This document shows positions 8,054 through 20,330 of a stretch of DNA of 64,000 nt, piece by piece. The stretch lies in assembly GCF_000829035.1 (NCBI RefSeq), contig NZ_AP012541.1, positions 248,001 through 312,000 of the forward strand. Direction: 5' to 3'. The notes under the pieces were generated by a model. It made no database searches and was not told where the DNA came from. It was given only the letters and a program-made list of their open reading frames with translations. A program made the translations under genes and the position numbers. Source of the stretch: Lacticaseibacillus paracasei subsp. paracasei. GTDB lineage: Bacteria > Bacillota > Bacilli > Lactobacillales > Lactobacillaceae. Numbering within the stretch: position 1 is the stretch's first letter; every line of letters begins with the position of its first letter.

Positions 8054-8794
8054 TTAAACATGCCAGACCAGTTGGGTATAAGTATAAGTCAACCGATCAG
8101 TCACCTGAACATGCGTATTCTCATGGCCGGTGATGGTCTTGGCAAGGCTGGCAACAGTTTTAAGACCAATTGGTGTCGCCAGATCCGGTAACAAGTCGCT
8201 TAAAGTTGTTTGCTCTTCAATTTCGTATGTCAAAGAATGAATTTGAAAAGGTATCCGTTGCGCTGTCAGCCAAACTTTGAATCTTGTCATCCGGGCGGGG
8301 TCCGCCTGATAAACTGGTGGTAGCTGCAATCCTAAAAGCGAGGCCGCTTGTTCAAGCAAAGCGTCAGACTGTGCAGTTTGAAAGTTAAGCACCACGGTTT
8401 GGTTAGCCCAGTTCATCAGCATTTTTAGGTCTTGAGGTTTAAGTGTCGGCAACTGACTGACAAACAACATATCGGCATTAAGCGGCTTGTGTAATTTGCG
8501 CCAGTCAGCCACGATAAATTGAGCTTTAGTATCGACTTGTTGATTCATGCGCTCTTTTGCAAAGGCGAGCATGGCAGACGACCAATCAATGAGCGTCAGT
8601 TCCTGAACCCATGGCATCATTTGAACAGCGTAGCGGCCAGTTCCGGCGGCTAAGTCGACTGCCGAATGCGCAGGCAGCAATTGCGTTGAACGCAGCCATG
8701 CGATGACATCGTGTGCGATAGGCAAACGCGACGCCTGCTCTGCCGCGGCATAATCAGGCGCAAATGCGTTCCAAAAAGCTTGATCCTCTGTCAT
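8054..8794 (-). CDS. Class I SAM-dependent methyltransferase
   Basis: 246 residues. Motif I is AVDLAAGTGRYAVQMM (residues about 43-58), followed by LTLIDWSSAMLAFAKERM (motif for the acidic ribose ligand) and FIVADWRKL. The C-terminal half diverges and probably sets the substrate. The fold is the usual small-molecule or protein methyltransferase type; substrate unknown. AAAGGA lies upstream of the ATG. It is transcribed away from the rRNA operon, with which it shares the intergenic region. Confidence 0.85.
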   Translation of the reverse strand: MTEDQAFWNAFAPDYAAAEQASRLPIAHDVIAWLRSTQLLPAHSAVDLAAGTGRYAVQMMPWVQELTLIDWSSAMLAFAKERMNQQVDTKAQFIVADWRKLHKPLNADMLFVSQLPTLKPQDLKMLMNWANQTVVLNFQTAQSDALLEQAASLLGLQLPPVYQADPARMTRFKVWLTAQRIPFQIHSLTYEIEEQTTLSDLLPDLATPIGLKTVASLAKTITGHENTHVQVTDRLTYTYTQLVWHV

Positions 8795-8838
8795 AGTGCG
8801 TGCTTTTCCTTTCTTGAAAAACTTTTTTAAAAAAGTGG

Positions 8839-8867
8839 TTGACTTGAGTGAGTAAACTGCGTAGTAT
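8839..8867 (+). promoter_or_regulatory. rRNA promoter P1
   Basis: TTGACT (8839-8844), 17-base spacer, TAGTAT (8862-8867). Confidence 0.75.
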
Positions 8868-8925
8868 AGTACGAGTTGTCAGTCATAAAAACAGTTTAAA
8901 CCGCACAGCGATTAAAAAAAAGATG

Positions 8926-8954
8926 TTGACAACGAGTTGCCAATTTGATATTCT
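8926..8954 (+). promoter_or_regulatory. rRNA promoter P2
   Basis: TTGACA (8926-8931), exact 17-base spacer, TATTCT (8949-8954). Tandem P1/P2 promoters are usual for rRNA operons. Confidence 0.85.
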
Positions 8955-8981
8955 TAGTAAGTTGTCGCTTGGCGACAAAGT

Positions 8982-9014
8982 GGTCCTTTGAAAACTGAAC
9001 AAAGTTTCGTTTAA
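8982..9014 (+). other. rRNA leader: antitermination-like box and 16S processing stem (5' arm)
   Basis: GTCCTTTGAAAACTGAACAAAG is repeated in similar form (GTTCTTTGAAAACTGG) before 23S at 10782-10798, as in rrn leader antitermination regions. AAAACTGAACAAAGTTTCGT is complementary to 10726-10745 after 16S with one G-U pair, forming the stem cut by RNase III. Confidence 0.7.
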
Positions 9015-9113
9015 ATGTGCAGGGTCCTTGGTACTTCGGTACCGAGGCAAAAAGTAACATTTGCGAAGTCAATTCGCTAGAACAACAAATTGAGCTATTC
9101 GAACAGCTCATAT

Positions 9114-13821
<4,708 letters not shown>

Positions 13822-13828
13822 TAAGAGT

Positions 13829-13943
13829 GTGAGCAGGAGCGGTTAGAAACCGGAGCATAAGCGGGCCTGAGCGTGATGGCCGGGCTTTGGCCATTGCGGT
13901 CAGGGTCCTTATGTGCAGGTTTCTGCGACTGCGAACACGTTTC
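13829..13943 (+). repeat. Dispersed hairpin repeat, copy 2, inside the rRNA operon
   Basis: It lies between 23S and 5S. Core stem CCTGAGCGTGATGGCC / GGCCATTGCGGTCAGG, with outer arms GTTAGAAACCGGAGCATAA and TTATGTGCAGGTTTCTGCGA. Same framework as copies 1, 3 and 4. It must be transcribed with the rRNA precursor. Confidence 0.85.
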
Positions 13944-14018
13944 GATGACAAGTACGTTAAGTTCAAGGCAGCAATTAAACAATGATAGCCAGTTTTGAGA
14001 GCGCAAAGTTCTCATAAG

Positions 14019-14135
14019 TGTGGTGGCGATAGCAAGAAGGATACACCTGTTCCCATGCCGAACACAGAAGTTAAGCTTCTTCACGCCGAGAGTAGTTGGT
14101 GGGAAACTGCCTGCGAGGGTAGGAAGCTGCCACGC
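14019..14135 (+). rRNA. 5S ribosomal RNA
   Basis: 117 bases starting TGTGGTGGCGATAGCAAGAA and ending GAAGCTGCCACGC. The terminal helix forms between the ends and the conserved CCGAACACAGAAGTTAAGC is present. No tRNA follows. Confidence 0.93.
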
Positions 14136-14143
14136 TAAGTTAG

Positions 14144-14172
14144 GATCTGGTCATTGACCGGATCTTTTTTTA
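14144..14172 (+). terminator. rRNA operon terminator
   Basis: GATCTGGTC-ATT-GACCGGATC hairpin followed by seven T. Confidence 0.9.
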
Positions 14173-14236
14173 TACCTTGATAAGTAAGTGGCAGTCGTGC
14201 TAAATTGCAAGAGCAAGCATGGAAGGGGATCACATC

Positions 14237-14551
14237 ATGGCAATTGAGGCAACGAAAGATAACTTGAAGGCATTGACAGCTGAAGGCACGGTTGTCGTTG
14301 ATTTTTGGGCACCGTGGTGCGGCCCTTGTAAAGTGCTTGATCCGATGTTAACGGCCCTAGAGCAAGAACTGCCAGCGCTTAAAGTGGTTCGTTATAATGT
14401 TGAAAAAGATCATACGTTGCCGAGCACTATGGGCATTATGTCAGTACCCACCTTAGTCATTTATCAGCAAGGAGAGGCGCGCGAAAAAGTGACAGGTGTT
14501 TACCCTAAAGACAAACTTAAACGGTATTTTGAACAGAAACTTGAGGCGTAG
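14237..14551 (+). CDS. trxA: Thioredoxin
   Basis: 104 residues from ATG 14237, selected because AAGGGG at 14223-14228 is 8 bases upstream and the length is then that of standard TrxA. An in-frame ATG at 14219 lacks a site. The active site is WAPWCGPCK. The cis-proline loop is MSVPTLVIY and the C-terminal helix is PKDKLKRYFEQKL. It is a cytosolic disulfide reductant, reduced by thioredoxin reductase. It sits just after the rrn terminator and 2 bases before the exporter genes, so it probably shares their transcript. Confidence 0.93.
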   Translation: MAIEATKDNLKALTAEGTVVVDFWAPWCGPCKVLDPMLTALEQELPALKVVRYNVEKDHTLPSTMGIMSVPTLVIYQQGEAREKVTGVYPKDKLKRYFEQKLEA

Positions 14552-14553
14552 GT

Positions 14554-15330
14554 ATGACACATTCAGTTGAGCGTCAGGATACAGCAATCCAAAATCAAGT
14601 ATTGGCAACATGCTTGCTTGCTGGACGCATTATGATTGAAGGCGGTTCGGAAATGTATCGTGTTGAAGATACGATGCGACGAATTGCTGTGAATGCCGGT
14701 GAGCCACAAACGTTGGTGTTTACGACGCCAACCGGTATATTTGCTAGCATCGAAAATCAGCCGTATATTCAGGAGCGGCCGATTAGCAAACGATCGATTG
14801 ATATGGAAAAAGTGACGCGCGTGAATCAACTCTCTCGTTCGTTTGCGGCTGATCAGATTGATCTAGATGAATTGCACGCGGCATTGATCAAACTGGATCA
14901 GAACACCCCTTTTTTCCCGATTTGGTTGCAGGTGGTGAGCGCGGCAGTTGTCAGCATGACACTCATGGTGTTATTTGCTCAACAGTATGACTGGCTTGAT
15001 ATGCCTTTGGCAGCTGCGGTCGGTGCATTGGGCTTTCTAGTTGATATCAAAGTGAATGCAGTGACCAACATTCGGTTTATTAGTGAATTACTGGGCGCAT
15101 TGGTCGTTGGCTTAACTGCGTGGCTTGGGGTCCGGTTAGGCCTAGGACACAACCTGGACTTTATTATTATTGGAGCGATTATGCCGCTTGTACCGGGGGT
15201 AGCGATTACCAATTCGATTCGCGATATGCTGGCAGGACATTTGCTGTCCGGTATGGCCCGCGGGATGGAAGCCATTTTGAGCGCTTGTGCCATCGGTGTT
15301 GGTATTGCTATGATCTTCCGGTTCTTCTAA
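14554..15330 (+). CDS. ThrE-type exporter, large subunit (DUF1212 / YjjP-like)
   Basis: 258 residues. The N-terminal soluble domain (1-115) carries the family motif CLLAGRIMIEGGSEMYRVEDTM and a tract around TPTGIFASI. The C-terminal half has four to five hydrophobic helices, including FIIIGAIMPLVPGVAITNSIRD. Family members export threonine and serine (ThrE) or, as the YjjP/YjjB pair, succinate. The companion small subunit follows at 15352; single-chain ThrE is a fusion of both parts. Translation start is coupled to trxA, 2 bases upstream. Confidence 0.88.
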   Translation: MTHSVERQDTAIQNQVLATCLLAGRIMIEGGSEMYRVEDTMRRIAVNAGEPQTLVFTTPTGIFASIENQPYIQERPISKRSIDMEKVTRVNQLSRSFAADQIDLDELHAALIKLDQNTPFFPIWLQVVSAAVVSMTLMVLFAQQYDWLDMPLAAAVGALGFLVDIKVNAVTNIRFISELLGALVVGLTAWLGVRLGLGHNLDFIIIGAIMPLVPGVAITNSIRDMLAGHLLSGMARGMEAILSACAIGVGIAMIFRFF

Positions 15331-15351
15331 AAACATAAAGGGGGCGGCATC

Positions 15352-15810
15352 TTGCAGTGGTGGTTTGCTTTACTAGTTCAACTTTTGTTCAGTTATTTGG
15401 CAACGGTCGCTTTTGCTATCATTATCAACGTGCCGCGCAAGGCGTTAAATTTGGCTGGTTGGGCCGGGATGATGGGCTGGTTGGCCTACTGGTTGTTGAT
15501 GGAAGTCGGTAGTGGCCGGATGATGGCCAATTTAGTCGGAGCTTTTGTCATTGGCTTGTGTGGTATCTTTTTTGCGCGCTATAAGAAAATGCCGGTCATC
15601 ATTTTCAACATCCCGGGATTTGTACCTTTGGTGCCAGGCGCTGTTGCTTACCAAGCAGTACGAGCAACTGTCTTAGGCGATCTGGACGGGGCCTTGCAGT
15701 ATGTCAGTCGGGTGGTCATGATCGCTGGTGCCATTGCTGTCGGCTTTATGTTGGCCCAGCTGTTATCAGAAGTGTTGTATAAACGAGCTGTTTTAAAACC
15801 GAAAAAGTGA
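15352..15810 (+). CDS. ThrE-type exporter, small subunit (DUF3815 / YjjB-like)
   Basis: 152 residues; TTG start with AAGGGGG 7 bases upstream. It has four to five predicted membrane helices and the conserved FNIPGFVPLVPGAVAYQAVR, mirroring the MPLVPGVAITN segment of the large subunit, consistent with a shared ancestry of the two halves. It is expected to form one transporter with the product of the preceding gene. The substrate is not evident from sequence. Confidence 0.87.
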   Translation: MQWWFALLVQLLFSYLATVAFAIIINVPRKALNLAGWAGMMGWLAYWLLMEVGSGRMMANLVGAFVIGLCGIFFARYKKMPVIIFNIPGFVPLVPGAVAYQAVRATVLGDLDGALQYVSRVVMIAGAIAVGFMLAQLLSEVLYKRAVLKPKK

Positions 15811-16006
15811 TATAATCATGTTATGCGATGAGTCGAGTAAGCACGCAACTTGTGCTGAAAGCTGCAGCTGACTGGTTAAAAGCCATCCGCCGGATTTGTG
15901 GGGTCAGCGATCTCAAGGTTGTGGAGCCAGCGAGATCCTATCCAAGTCAACTTGGGTACTGCAGAAAAAGGACGTTTTTGCCTTTAAGGGTAAGGACGTC
16001 CTTTTT
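15811..16006 (+). ncRNA. Candidate structured RNA ending in an intrinsic terminator
   Basis: TATAAT at 15811-15816 could start a transcript near 15823. Helices seen: AGCAC/GTGCT hairpin (15839-15855). An enclosing CTGCAG (15862-15867) pairs with CTGCAG (15959-15964). Inside it are GCTGAC/GTCAGC (15867-15872/15903-15908, with two small hairpins), GATCTC/GAGATC (15909-15914/15932-15937) and CCAAGT/ACTTGG (15942-15955). A terminator follows (AAGGACGT/ACGTCCTT, 15966-16006, then TTTTTT). This is a multibranched fold of roughly 190 nt with no ORF. I could not match it to 6S, SRP, tmRNA, RNase P, T-box or a riboswitch I know. It could also be the 3' UTR of the exporter gene. Confidence 0.45.
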
Positions 16007-16054
16007 TATTTGCGATTTAACTAGACTGACTACAAAGACAAACTCTTTTTGCTC

Positions 16055-16114
16055 TAATAACTTTATTAGAATAGAGGGTTGACTTAGACATGCATTTCCT
16101 CTAAGAAAGTTATT
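16055..16114 (+). repeat. Imperfect inverted repeat with promoter-like sequence
   Basis: TAATAACTTTATTAGAATAGAGG (first 20 bases from 16055) is nearly the reverse complement of CCTCTAAGAAAGTTATT (16098-16114). TTGACT-17-TAAGAA (16079-16107) lies inside it. Purpose unknown. Confidence 0.35.
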
Positions 16115-16183
16115 GCCAGGCGTTAGATTGTCATCAAAATAAACATTCAGCAAATTACCAATAAAAATTTCTGAGAAAATAAG

Positions 16184-16212
16184 TTGACTTTCCTTGGTAA
16201 TCATATTAAGAT
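16184..16212 (+). promoter_or_regulatory. Promoter of the liv leader and operon
   Basis: TTGACT (16184-16189), 17-base spacer, TAAGAT (16207-16212). It lies 38 bases before the leader-peptide ATG. Confidence 0.75.
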
Positions 16213-16250
16213 TTTAACCAACCATTAATCTTAACTAGGAGGGCGTATTG

Positions 16251-16343
16251 ATGTCATTGATGTGTATGCAAAGAAAAACAAATCGTAACTGTCATTACGC
16301 TCTTTTAGCCTTGTTGTTGATGCCAGGGACCCGACCGAATTGA
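16251..16343 (+). CDS. Leu-rich leader peptide of the liv operon
   Basis: 30 codons with AGGAGGG 7-8 bases upstream of the ATG. The peptide is MSLMCMQRKTNRNCHYALLA followed by LLLMPGTRPN. Five of six codons at 16302-16319 are leucine (CTT TTA gcc TTG TTG TTG). It is followed directly by alternative hairpins and an intrinsic terminator. This arrangement is that of transcription-attenuation leaders of ilv/leu operons: ribosome stalling at Leu codons when charged tRNA-Leu is scarce would favour read-through. The downstream genes encode a branched-chain amino-acid importer, which fits. Experimental status unknown to me. Confidence 0.75.
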   Translation: MSLMCMQRKTNRNCHYALLALLLMPGTRPN

Positions 16344-16431
16344 TCGTTTAAGATCAACGTGTTGAGCCCCGTTTTCGCATTGGCGATGGGGCGTACGATT
16401 AGCACCCATTCGTCTGAATGGGTGCTTTTTT
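16341..16431 (+). promoter_or_regulatory. Attenuator region with terminator
   Basis: Three hairpins in order: TGATC/GATCA (16341-16356), GCCCC..CGC / GCG..GGGGC (16366-16392), and terminator AGCACCCATTC/GAATGGGTGCT (16401-16426) followed by T6. Alternative pairings exist: GTTGAT in the Leu codons (16316-16321) with ATCAAC (16353-16358), and CGATGGG (16385-16390) with the terminator 5' arm CCCATTCG. These would give mutually exclusive folds. Confidence 0.7.
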
Positions 16432-16485
16432 CTGTTAAGAATCAATGAGATATAGTCATAAGCAATATAATGAGGGGGAACCAAG

Positions 16486-17679
16486 ATGAAGAAGCAAATT
16501 GTCAAAGCAATTATGAGCGCTGGCGTCATCGCCGCTTCGATGCTGGCATTGGCAGGCTGTGCGACAAAGAGTGCCACGAGCAAAGGAAATACGGCAGGTA
16601 ACACGATTAAAATCGGCGTGAACATGGAGTTGTCTGGCGCGGTTGCTGGTTACGGCGAACAGCAGAAACAAGGCATTGAATTGGCCGTGAAACAGATTAA
16701 CGCTGCAGGTGGTATTAAGGTCGGAAATACTAAGAAAAAAATAACGGCCATCTATCGTGACAACAAATCGTCAACGAGCGGCGCGGCTTCAGTAGCTACA
16801 CAGCTGGCGAATACTGACAAAGTGGTTGCGATCGTTGGACCGGCGACAACCAATGACGGAACAGCCTCTATTCCAAACGTGACCAAGGCGGCCGTACCAA
16901 TGGTGAGTCCCAGTGCTACGGATCCAAACTTTACACTTCAGAAAAATGGCAGCGTGCAGCCTTACGTTTTCCGTGCTTGCTTCAATAACGATTTTCAAGG
17001 AGACCATGCGGCGATATTTGCCAACGATACCTTGAAGGCCAAAAACGTGGCGATTATTGCTGACAACTCGACTGATTACGGAACCGGGTTGGCTAAGGCA
17101 TTCAAGAAGAAGTTTAAAGGTAATATCGTGACGACTCAGTATTATCAATCAGGTGATAAAGATTTCAATGCTATGCTGACAGCGATCAAAAGCAAGAAAA
17201 TTGATGCCATCTATGCACCGGGCTATTATTCAGAATTAGGCCTCGTCATCAAGCAAGCGCGGCAGTCAGGCATCAAGGTACCGTTTATTGGTGCAGATGG
17301 CATGGCCGATCCTAAGTTGGCACAAATCGCCGGCGCTGCGAATGCAACTGATATTTATTACACCACGCCATTTTCGACGCTGAGTGCTAACAGCAGCAAG
17401 CTGGTGAAGAACTTTATGACCAGCTTTAAGAAGCAGTATCAAACAGAAGCACCAACGTTCTCAGCACTTGCCTACGATTCGGTTTACATGATCAAGCAAG
17501 CGATTGAAGATCAGAAGGCTGCTGATTCAGCCAGCATTGCCAAGGGCTTGGCCAAGATCAAAAAAATGCCTGCTGTGACAGGCACCACGACCATTGATAG
17601 TCACCATAATCCTGAGAAGCCGCTGGCGGTTGAGCAACTGACACAAGGCAAAATTGCCAAAGTCTATACCGTTAAGTAA
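16486..17679 (+). CDS. livJ: Branched-chain amino-acid ABC transporter, substrate-binding lipoprotein
   Basis: 397 residues. It has a lipoprotein signal peptide with lipobox LALAGC (Cys about 25), followed by a type I periplasmic-binding fold of the Leu/Ile/Val-binding (LivJ) family: IKIGVNMELSGAVAGYGEQQ, AIVGPATTNDGTA, MVSPSATDPNFT, VFRACFNNDFQG. It would be anchored outside the membrane and deliver Leu/Ile/Val to LivHM. First structural gene of livJHMGF. GAGGGGG precedes the ATG. Expression probably passes through the upstream Leu attenuator. Confidence 0.95.
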   Translation: MKKQIVKAIMSAGVIAASMLALAGCATKSATSKGNTAGNTIKIGVNMELSGAVAGYGEQQKQGIELAVKQINAAGGIKVGNTKKKITAIYRDNKSSTSGAASVATQLANTDKVVAIVGPATTNDGTASIPNVTKAAVPMVSPSATDPNFTLQKNGSVQPYVFRACFNNDFQGDHAAIFANDTLKAKNVAIIADNSTDYGTGLAKAFKKKFKGNIVTTQYYQSGDKDFNAMLTAIKSKKIDAIYAPGYYSELGLVIKQARQSGIKVPFIGADGMADPKLAQIAGAANATDIYYTTPFSTLSANSSKLVKNFMTSFKKQYQTEAPTFSALAYDSVYMIKQAIEDQKAADSASIAKGLAKIKKMPAVTGTTTIDSHHNPEKPLAVEQLTQGKIAKVYTVK

Positions 17680-17714
17680 ATGACTGCGGAAGCTTTTTAT
17701 GAGGAGATCATATT

Positions 17715-18593
17715 TTGCAAACCTTGATGCAACAAATCATTAATGGACTCTCACTTGGCAGTATTTACGCTTTACTCGCGCTAGGTTATACCATGGTTTA
17801 TGGGATCATCAAGCTGATTAACTTTGCCCATGGTGATATCTATATGCTCGGCGCGTTTTGGGGCTATTATGCGATTAATTACCTGCACTTCAGTTTTGTT
17901 CCAGCATTGTTGTCGGCGATGGTGATGGCTGCGCTCTCAGGCGTCTTGATTGAATACTTGGCGTATCGTCCGTTGCGAAATTCACCGCGAATTGCGGCGT
18001 TAATCACTGCCATTGGCGTTTCCTTTTTCCTAGAAAATGGCATGTCGTTTCTATTCGGTGCTAATGCCCGGAACTTTCCACAGGTCATCACCACTAAAAC
18101 CTACCAGATACTAGGGGTCGATGTTTCAAATGTGCAACTGCTTATTTTGTTCACATCCTTGGTACTGATGGTAATGCTGCAGTTCATTATCAAGCAAACA
18201 ACGATGGGCAAGGCGATGCGGGCGGTGGCAGTTGATCCAGAAGCCGCTCAACTGGTGGGGATCAATCCCGATCACGTCATTTCCTTCACCTTCGCATTAG
18301 GATCAGCACTGGCTGGTGCAGCGGGTGTCATGATCGGCTTGTATTACAATTCGATTGATCCATTAATGGGAATGGTGCCGGGAATCAAAGCGTTTGTCGC
18401 CGCGGTTGTTGGTGGGATCGGATCGGTCCCAGGAGCGGCTGTAGGGGGCTTCTTGATTGGCTTGCTAGAAACTGGTGTTCAGGCTGTGGGCTTATCGGCC
18501 TACAAAGATGCGGCGGTTTACCTTGTTTTGATCATCATGCTGGTCGTGTTACCTGCTGGATTATTCGGCAAACGTCAACGGGAGAAGGTGTGA
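17715..18593 (+). CDS. livH: Branched-chain amino-acid ABC transporter permease LivH
   Basis: 292 residues; TTG start with GAGGAGA 7 bases upstream. About eight hydrophobic helices. The family start is IINGLSLGSIYALLALGYTMVYGIIKLINFAHGD. The coupling region contains ATTMGKAMRAVAVDPEAAQLVGI-like sequence (TTMGKAMRAVAVDPEAAQL here). Forms the membrane channel with LivM. It lies 35 bases after livJ and 4 bases before livM. Confidence 0.95.
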   Translation: MQTLMQQIINGLSLGSIYALLALGYTMVYGIIKLINFAHGDIYMLGAFWGYYAINYLHFSFVPALLSAMVMAALSGVLIEYLAYRPLRNSPRIAALITAIGVSFFLENGMSFLFGANARNFPQVITTKTYQILGVDVSNVQLLILFTSLVLMVMLQFIIKQTTMGKAMRAVAVDPEAAQLVGINPDHVISFTFALGSALAGAAGVMIGLYYNSIDPLMGMVPGIKAFVAAVVGGIGSVPGAAVGGFLIGLLETGVQAVGLSAYKDAAVYLVLIIMLVVLPAGLFGKRQREKV

Positions 18594-18597
18594 GCCT

Positions 18598-19548
18598 ATG
18601 TTTAAAAATATGCGCAGTAAGCTCATTTGGCTCGCGACGATGATTGCTGGCTTTGTCTTGATCGACATTGGTGAATTAACCGGCGTCATTAACGGGTTTA
18701 TCGAAAATGCGCTGGTCACAATCGGCATTAACATTATTTTGGCAGTCGGTTTGAATCTTATTATCGGATTTTCCGGTCAGTTTTCGCTTGGTCATGCTGG
18801 CTTCATGGCGATTGGCGCTTATGCCACGGCGATCATCACACAAAACATCTCAACGCCGCTTGGGTTTTACCTTGCTATGCTGGTCGGCATGATCGTTGCG
18901 ATCATTGCCGCTTTGATTGTCGGAATCCCCACGTTGCGGCTGCGAGGTGACTATTTAGCGATTGCCACGATGGGCGCCGCCGAGATTATCCGAGTCATTA
19001 TTAATAATTTGAAAATCACCAATGGCCCTGCTGGTATGTTTAATATTCCGCCTTTGGCTTCGTGGCCAACGGTCTATATCTTAATGTGTGTCACTACTGT
19101 GATCGTTGTGAACTTCATTCACAGTCGGGCGGGCCGCGCGGTGATGGCCATTCGTGATGATGACATTGCCGCTGAGTCGATTGGCATCAATCCGACCAAA
19201 TGGAAACTGGCAGCTTTCGTGCTCGGCGCTGCCACGGCAGCCATTGGCGGTTCACTCCATGCGAGTTACTTGCAAACGATTGCTCCCGGAGATTTTGGCA
19301 TCATGAATTCGATTGCTTTGCTGATTATCGTCGTTTTAGGCGGGGTCGGTAGTATCACTGGCACTTTTGTCGCGGCGGTTGTGTTGGGCATCATCGATAC
19401 AGTGCTGCAGAACTTTGGCACTTTGCGAATGGTTATCTATGCGCTGGCACTCATTTTGCTAATGGTTTTCAAACCAGCTGGCTTATTAGGCCATTATGAG
19501 TTGTCGTTCAAGCGCAAGCGCCAGATTCGGAAAGGAGCAGCATCATGA
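18598..19548 (+). CDS. livM: Branched-chain amino-acid ABC transporter permease LivM
   Basis: 316 residues, with eight or more membrane helices and a basic C-terminus (FKRKRQIRKGA). Family hallmarks: NLIIGFSGQFSLGHAGFMAIGAYA and, in the cytoplasmic coupling loop, SRAGRAVMAIRDDDIAAESIGI. It partners LivH. The stop overlaps the livG start (ATGA), which indicates translational coupling. Confidence 0.95.
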   Translation: MFKNMRSKLIWLATMIAGFVLIDIGELTGVINGFIENALVTIGINIILAVGLNLIIGFSGQFSLGHAGFMAIGAYATAIITQNISTPLGFYLAMLVGMIVAIIAALIVGIPTLRLRGDYLAIATMGAAEIIRVIINNLKITNGPAGMFNIPPLASWPTVYILMCVTTVIVVNFIHSRAGRAVMAIRDDDIAAESIGINPTKWKLAAFVLGAATAAIGGSLHASYLQTIAPGDFGIMNSIALLIIVVLGGVGSITGTFVAAVVLGIIDTVLQNFGTLRMVIYALALILLMVFKPAGLLGHYELSFKRKRQIRKGAAS

Positions 19549-20330
19549 CGCAACAATTGGTAATTGATCACGTCAGTAAAGTTTTTGGCGGTTTAAAAGC
19601 CGTCGCGGATGTCACAATGACGATCGAACAAGGGACACTGATTGCCTTGATCGGGCCAAATGGCGCTGGGAAAACAACATTGTTCAATATGTTGACTGGC
19701 GAATCTGGGCCGTCGTCTGGCACGATTACCTTGTATACGGCTGATGGACCAGTTGATATTACGAAAAAGAAAGCCTATCAGGTGGCGAAGCTCGGTGTTG
19801 CTCGAACTTTTCAAAATATTCGCTTGTTTGGCGCCATGACGGTCAAAGAAAATGTTTTAGTGGCCAGGACACATCTTTATCGTGAAAGTTTCATTGGCAC
19901 GATGCTGCGGTTGCCGCAGTTTTATCAACAGGAGGCAGCCGTAGCAACTGCAGCCGACGAATTGTTAGATTTTTTTGAGCTTGCTGATGTGGCCGATGAA
20001 CCGACTGCTAGTTTGCCATATGGTACGCAACGGCGGGTGGAGATAGTGCGGGCAGTGGCCACGAAGCCGCAACTGCTGTTTCTGGATGAACCAGCTGCCG
20101 GGATGAATCCAGAAGAAACGGCAGATCTGGGGCGTTTGATTACTCGGATTCGTGAGCATTTTGGCATCACGGTGGTTTTGATTGAACATGACATGTCGCT
20201 GGTGATGAAATTGGCTGAGTCAATTTATGTACTCGACCATGGCGCCATGATTGCTTCTGGAACCCCTAATGAGATTCAAACTAACGCGCAGGTCATTAGT
20301 GCTTATCTGGGAGGTGAAAACCATGCTTGA
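19545..20330 (+). CDS. livG: Branched-chain amino-acid ABC transporter ATPase LivG
   Basis: 261 residues. Walker A GPNGAGKTT, Q-loop in ARTFQNIRLF, a degenerate signature LPYGTQRRVEI in place of LSGGQ (normal for LivG), Walker B LLFLDEPAAGMN and switch His in LIEHDMS. The LivG-specific long helix-loop insertion after the Q-loop is present (TVKENVLVARTHLYRESF). Overlaps livM by 4 bases and livF by 8 bases. Confidence 0.95.
   Translation: MTQQLVIDHVSKVFGGLKAVADVTMTIEQGTLIALIGPNGAGKTTLFNMLTGESGPSSGTITLYTADGPVDITKKKAYQVAKLGVARTFQNIRLFGAMTVKENVLVARTHLYRESFIGTMLRLPQFYQQEAAVATAADELLDFFELADVADEPTASLPYGTQRRVEIVRAVATKPQLLFLDEPAAGMNPEETADLGRLITRIREHFGITVVLIEHDMSLVMKLAESIYVLDHGAMIASGTPNEIQTNAQVISAYLGGENHA

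Noticed and set aside
15947..16204. 85-codon minus-strand ORF between the structured RNA and the liv promoter
   Set aside because: No ribosome site, overlaps a terminator, an inverted repeat and the liv promoter; product not recognisable.
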